Source of the DNA: Rhodoferax sp.
GTDB lineage: Bacteria > Pseudomonadota > Gammaproteobacteria > Burkholderiales > Burkholderiaceae_C
Assembly: GCF_030653815.1 (NCBI RefSeq)
Contig: NZ_JAURYQ010000037.1
Span: forward strand, 203,474-267,473
Direction: 5' to 3'
Length of the DNA: 64,000 nt
Part shown: in pieces, positions 61,165 through 64,000 of the stretch
Position numbering within the stretch: position 1 is the first letter of the stretch
Layout of the letters: each line of letters begins with the position of its first letter
The notes under the pieces: model-generated
The model's database searches: none
The model's input: the letters and a program-made list of their open reading frames with translations, nothing else
Told to the model about the DNA's origin: nothing
Position numbers and translations under genes: made by a program

Positions 61165-62883
61165 TCAGTGGCGCAAGGCGTTCAAGGCTTTGGCCAGACT
61201 GGCCTCGACCGGCCAGGGCTCAGCGCCCCAGCGCGCGGCCAGCAGTTCGGCGCACAGCACCGAAAAGCTCAAGCCTCGCGAGCCCAGTCCTGCGCAAATC
61301 CATAAGCCGGGTTGCTCCGACGCCTCCAGCGGGCCGACCGCTGGCAAGCGGTCGGTGGTGACGCAGCGGGTGTTTTTCCAGTGCTTGACCTCGCCGGATT
61401 CAAACTTGTGCTGCAAGGCATCCGCCAACGCGGGCTGCAGGGACCGTAAATGCTGCCAGTTCGCAAGGTGGTTGTCGTGGTCGGGTCGCTCGGGCTGGTC
61501 CTCGGCTTGGTAACTGGAGCCCATGAACCAGGCGGCCCCGCCTGCCACCGGGATGCGCGGCACCATGCTGCCCGAGCCGTTGACCGGGTAGGGCGGGAAC
61601 TCGCCTGGGTCCTTGCCGTCGTGCAACGCCCAGCTCAACATGCCGCGCATGCCGTGCATGGCGGGCAGCCTGGCCAAGTCCACAGCGCGCCCGGGCTCGT
61701 CCCGACGCAAGCGTTGCAGCAGCGTTTCAGCGCCGCAGGCATTGGCCAGCACCACACGCTCGGCACGGCACAGGCGCTGTCCATGTTCATCCAGCAGTTC
61801 CCATAGGCCATCGCGCCGGCGCAGTTGGCTCACCTCGGTCTGGCCCATGAAGGTGATGCCAGCTTGGCTGAGCCAGGCCCGCACCAGCTGGGCGGGTTTG
61901 ATCCAGGCGCCTTGCGGGTGCCAGAGGTCTTGCGGATGGAGGTGCCCGCTGTCAAGATCACGCTCCAGCACGCCACTTGGCGCCCAATCCTGGCCAGCAA
62001 GCAACAGGCTGCGGGCCTGCTGCAGCATCAGGCGCACGCCGCTGCGCGACAGCTGTGACAGCGCGCAGTCGTCTGCCGAGACATGGGGCACGACCAAGCC
62101 GACCGGCAAGCCGGAAGCCCCTGCCGCCGGCGCCTCGGCCCGGTCCAGCACAGTGACTTGCCAGCCGCGTCGTGCCAATGCGGCAGCCACGCTGGCACCG
62201 GCCAGACCCGCGCCCACGACCGCGCAGCTGCCCACCGGCAAGGCGCTTGCGAGGGTGGTTTGCCGGGTTTTTTTCAGGGTCCAGCGCGGGTTGAAGCTGG
62301 CCACCAATCTGGCGGGCGCCGTATCGAAGGTGGCCGCTTCGGGTGTTTGCAGGTCAAAGCCGCACTGCATCAAATGCCGCGTCACGTCCGACTGGGCCTG
62401 GGCATTCGGAGCGTCCACCGTCAGACGGGTACCACGGCGGCAACAACGTGCCAGCGCCTTGACAATCCAAAGTGAAGCAGCTTCGGCCTCAGGCGCACGC
62501 CATCGCACCGCATCGGCTGCAAACTGCTGCTGACGCAACAAATTCAAGGTGTCGCCGATGCACAGTGTGAGCATCACCTGGCCCTGGTTCAACACAAAAC
62601 GGTGAAAACCCGGCCTCAGCGCATGCCATTGGCTGGCAAGTTCCTGCACCAGGGACGCCAGCGCCGGCTGACTGCCCAAGAGGCCTGATAGCGCCAAGGT
62701 GGCGGGCGGTGCCGTAGTGAATGCCACATAGTGCAACAGACGTGACCGCAGTGGGTCAGCGCGCCAGGCTTGCCAACAATCGAAAAAACCTTGGCCCTGC
62801 GCGAATTGCGTGTCCAGCACGCGCCAGCAGGGCAAGCCCTGCCAGGTGATTTCAGGGCTTTGGTCCAGGGCTGTCCGCTGCAC
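61165..62883 (-). CDS. mnmC: MnmC-type tRNA modification protein with a degenerate methyltransferase half
   Basis: MnmC completes mnm5 uridine in tRNA wobble positions with an FAD oxidase domain and a methyltransferase domain. The C-terminal oxidase is well kept: FAD motif VVGAGLAGASVAAALARRGW, GLPVGLVVPHVSADD and the C-terminal RCVTTDRLPAVGPL and GLGSRGLSFS. The N-terminal half is abnormal: it starts where the family has WRVLETGFGLGLNFL but reads WRVLDTQFAQGQGFFDCW, and the DGFSPxxNP catalytic loop is not found. At 572 residues it is shorter than E. coli MnmC (668). Confidence 0.78.
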   Translation of the reverse strand: MQRTALDQSPEITWQGLPCWRVLDTQFAQGQGFFDCWQAWRADPLRSRLLHYVAFTTAPPATLALSGLLGSQPALASLVQELASQWHALRPGFHRFVLNQGQVMLTLCIGDTLNLLRQQQFAADAVRWRAPEAEAASLWIVKALARCCRRGTRLTVDAPNAQAQSDVTRHLMQCGFDLQTPEAATFDTAPARLVASFNPRWTLKKTRQTTLASALPVGSCAVVGAGLAGASVAAALARRGWQVTVLDRAEAPAAGASGLPVGLVVPHVSADDCALSQLSRSGVRLMLQQARSLLLAGQDWAPSGVLERDLDSGHLHPQDLWHPQGAWIKPAQLVRAWLSQAGITFMGQTEVSQLRRRDGLWELLDEHGQRLCRAERVVLANACGAETLLQRLRRDEPGRAVDLARLPAMHGMRGMLSWALHDGKDPGEFPPYPVNGSGSMVPRIPVAGGAAWFMGSSYQAEDQPERPDHDNHLANWQHLRSLQPALADALQHKFESGEVKHWKNTRCVTTDRLPAVGPLEASEQPGLWICAGLGSRGLSFSVLCAELLAARWGAEPWPVEASLAKALNALRH

Positions 62884-62915
62884 TTGTTCTGGCTTGACCG
62901 CGTTCGGGCGTGGGC

Positions 62916-63188
62916 TTATTCCTTGGGTGGCACATAGCCCTGTGCGGCATCAGCACCCGCACCAAAAAAGTGGTTTTCCATTTGCCGTGCCAGGTACTGG
63001 CGGGCACGTGCATCGGCCAGATTCAGGCGGTTTTCATTGACCAGCATGGTCTGGTGCTTGAGCCAGTCGGCCCAGGCCTGCTTGCTGACGCTTTGCCAAA
63101 TGCGCTTGCCCAGTTCACCGGGGTAGGGTGGAAAGTCGAGTCCTTCAGCTTCCGTTCCGAGTTTGATGCAATTCACAGTGCGCGCCAT
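62916..63188 (-). CDS. Probable Fe(2+)-trafficking / oxidative damage protection protein YggX
   Basis: A 90-residue protein of the YggX family: [30 protein letters not shown] at the start, with the conserved Cys7, and [22 protein letters not shown] in the middle. YggX protects iron-sulfur clusters and helps iron handling. It lies 32 bp before mnmC on the same strand. Confidence 0.92.
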   Translation of the reverse strand: MARTVNCIKLGTEAEGLDFPPYPGELGKRIWQSVSKQAWADWLKHQTMLVNENRLNLADARARQYLARQMENHFFGAGADAAQGYVPPKE

Positions 63189-63270
63189 AACAATCTTTCA
63201 ATAGGGATTCAAAGCGTGCAACTGTAGCAAGGTTTTTCGCCCGGCGCGCTCCTGCGTTAAAATCCACCAT

Positions 63271-63501
63271 ATGTCAAAAGCAGATACCAAAACCAAAATC
63301 GTGGCCGATGGCCTGCGCTATAAATCCAAAGTGTCAGGTTCGCCTTTCACAGCGGCAACCTCATTTGGCGCCGCGACCATGTCGTGTTTCCTGTGCGGCA
63401 AGCACCGCGCCCGATCCCAGATGGTGTCCAAGAAAATTTTGGGCAAATCCCAGGCGGTGTGTTCACCGTCTTGCAAAGCGCTCGATGAAGCGTCCAAATA
63501 A
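63271..63501 (+). CDS. Small zinc-ribbon-like conserved protein
   Basis: A 76-residue basic protein with two cysteine pairs, CFLCGK and CSPSCK, which look like a zinc-binding site. No family is recognised. A TAAAAT at 63258-63263 ends only 7 bp before the ATG, so the transcript may have almost no leader. dsbB follows after 14 bp and may be co-transcribed. Confidence 0.68.
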   Translation: MSKADTKTKIVADGLRYKSKVSGSPFTAATSFGAATMSCFLCGKHRARSQMVSKKILGKSQAVCSPSCKALDEASK

Positions 63502-63515
63502 GGTGTGCTGAGTCC

Positions 63516-63890
63516 ATGGCGAACGCATTTCTGGTGATGCTCGACAACGCGCCTCGGCGCGTTTTTGCATTTTTAAGCGCGACCTGCGTCGCCATGTTGG
63601 CGTTTGGCTTGTACCTGCAGCACAGCCAGGGGCTGGAACCTTGCCCGATGTGCATCGTGCAGCGCTATGCGCTTTTCGCGGTCGCACTTGTGGCCGGGCT
63701 GCTGAGTGTCAGCGGCAGCCGGCGCGTCCATTTTTGGGGCTCCTTTGCGCTGTTGCTGGCGGCCGGCTTTGGCGCCTTTGTGGCAGCACGGCAAAGCTGG
63801 CTGCAGTGGTATCCGCCCGAGGTGGCCACCTGTGGCCGTTATTTTTACGGCATGATCGAAAACTTTCCACTGAGCCGCGCCATCCCATGA
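63516..63890 (+). CDS. dsbB: Disulfide bond formation protein DsbB, N-terminal part (frameshifted)
   Basis: DsbB reoxidises DsbA and passes electrons to quinones. The 124-residue frame has the first periplasmic cysteine pair in EPCPMCIVQRY, two following spans, and the first loop-2 cysteine in ATCGRYFYGM. It then stops at IP-TGA. The expected continuation MIFKGSGDC lies one frame over, starting in the same ATGA (63887). One missing C in a run of three would explain the shift. DsbB is normally about 160-180 residues. Confidence 0.85.
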   Translation: MANAFLVMLDNAPRRVFAFLSATCVAMLAFGLYLQHSQGLEPCPMCIVQRYALFAVALVAGLLSVSGSRRVHFWGSFALLLAAGFGAFVAARQSWLQWYPPEVATCGRYFYGMIENFPLSRAIP

Positions 63891-64000
63891 TTTTCAAGGG
63901 TAGTGGCGACTGTTCAGCCATTGACTGGACCTTTTTGGGCGGCTCCATTGCCAACTGGGCCTTTGTTATCTTCAGCCTGGTGTTCGTGCTGGCCAGTCTG
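63887..64000 (+). pseudogene. dsbB: DsbB, C-terminal part in the shifted frame (cut off by window end)
   Basis: This frame reads MIFKGSGDCSAIDWTFLGGS and then a hydrophobic span (IANWAFVIFSLVFVLASL) to the window end. It contains the second loop-2 cysteine and the last membrane span of DsbB. It begins at an ATG that overlaps the stop of the N-terminal part, so translation by reinitiation is conceivable; a frameshift is simpler. Confidence 0.7.

Noticed and set aside
1..64000. CRISPR arrays, rRNA genes, complete insertion sequences or prophage
   Set aside because: No regularly spaced repeats, rRNA sequence, transposase or phage structural genes were seen while reading the window.

Overview
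The window reads as chromosomal DNA of a betaproteobacterium, most likely a Comamonadaceae member close to Rhodoferax or Polaromonas. Reasons are the moderately high GC content, the gene orders clpP-clpX-lon, rimP-nusA-infB-rbfA-truB-typA and pepA-holC / lptF-lptG, and the protein style throughout. This placement is an inference from gene content, not a database result. Coding density is high and many neighbours overlap by ATGA or GTGA.

Layout. 1-4251: protein quality control (clpP, cut by the window edge, clpX, lon). 4313-4875: five tRNA genes (Gly, Gly, Cys, Leu, Arg) with terminators between and after them, then fabI on the minus strand. 5768-11245: a four-gene peptide ABC importer of the YejABEF type. 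11250-19777: the translation and transcription operon rimP-nusA-infB-rbfA-truB-typA, headed by a promoter and a strong terminator that looks like an attenuator. 19783-28119: accessory metabolism and envelope genes: a DMT exporter, an acyl-CoA hydrolase, an ECF sigma / anti-sigma / lipoprotein group, murJ behind a relic of a second DMT gene, a SirB1-like protein, a peroxiredoxin-like protein, a 348-bp gap with two perfect DnaA boxes, and an RNase D-like nuclease.

28324-39609 is the main respiratory module: a complete clade I nitrous oxide reduction cluster. A perfect FNR-type box precedes a DUF2946-like gene, followed by nosZ, nosR, nosD, nosF, nosY, nosL, a second nosL-like gene, a c-type cytochrome and an ApbE/NosX flavin transferase. 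The NO sensor gene nsrR faces the cluster, and an NsrR-like site lies before the cytochrome gene. NosZ reduces N2O, NosR (flavinylated by ApbE) feeds electrons, NosDFY and NosL mature the copper site, and FNR plus NsrR give oxygen and NO control.

39630-47590 is an accessory segment: TerB, radical SAM, DUF427, a carboxypeptidase relic, rluE, a DUF4160/DUF2442 pair, a NYN-domain protein, a single-chain Type IIL restriction-modification enzyme and a HepT/MntA toxin-antitoxin pair. The restriction gene carries an in-frame palindromic insert that is probably the most unusual sequence structure in the window.

47683-64000 is largely core: glnS, tRNA-Ser, a LivJ-like binding protein, holC, pepA, lptF, lptG, cbiX, a CysB-type regulator, a methionine aminotransferase, ppdK, an mnmC with an eroded methyltransferase half, yggX, a small zinc-ribbon protein and a dsbB that is frameshifted between its two periplasmic loop-2 cysteines. 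I saw no CRISPR array, rRNA gene, prophage or complete insertion sequence.
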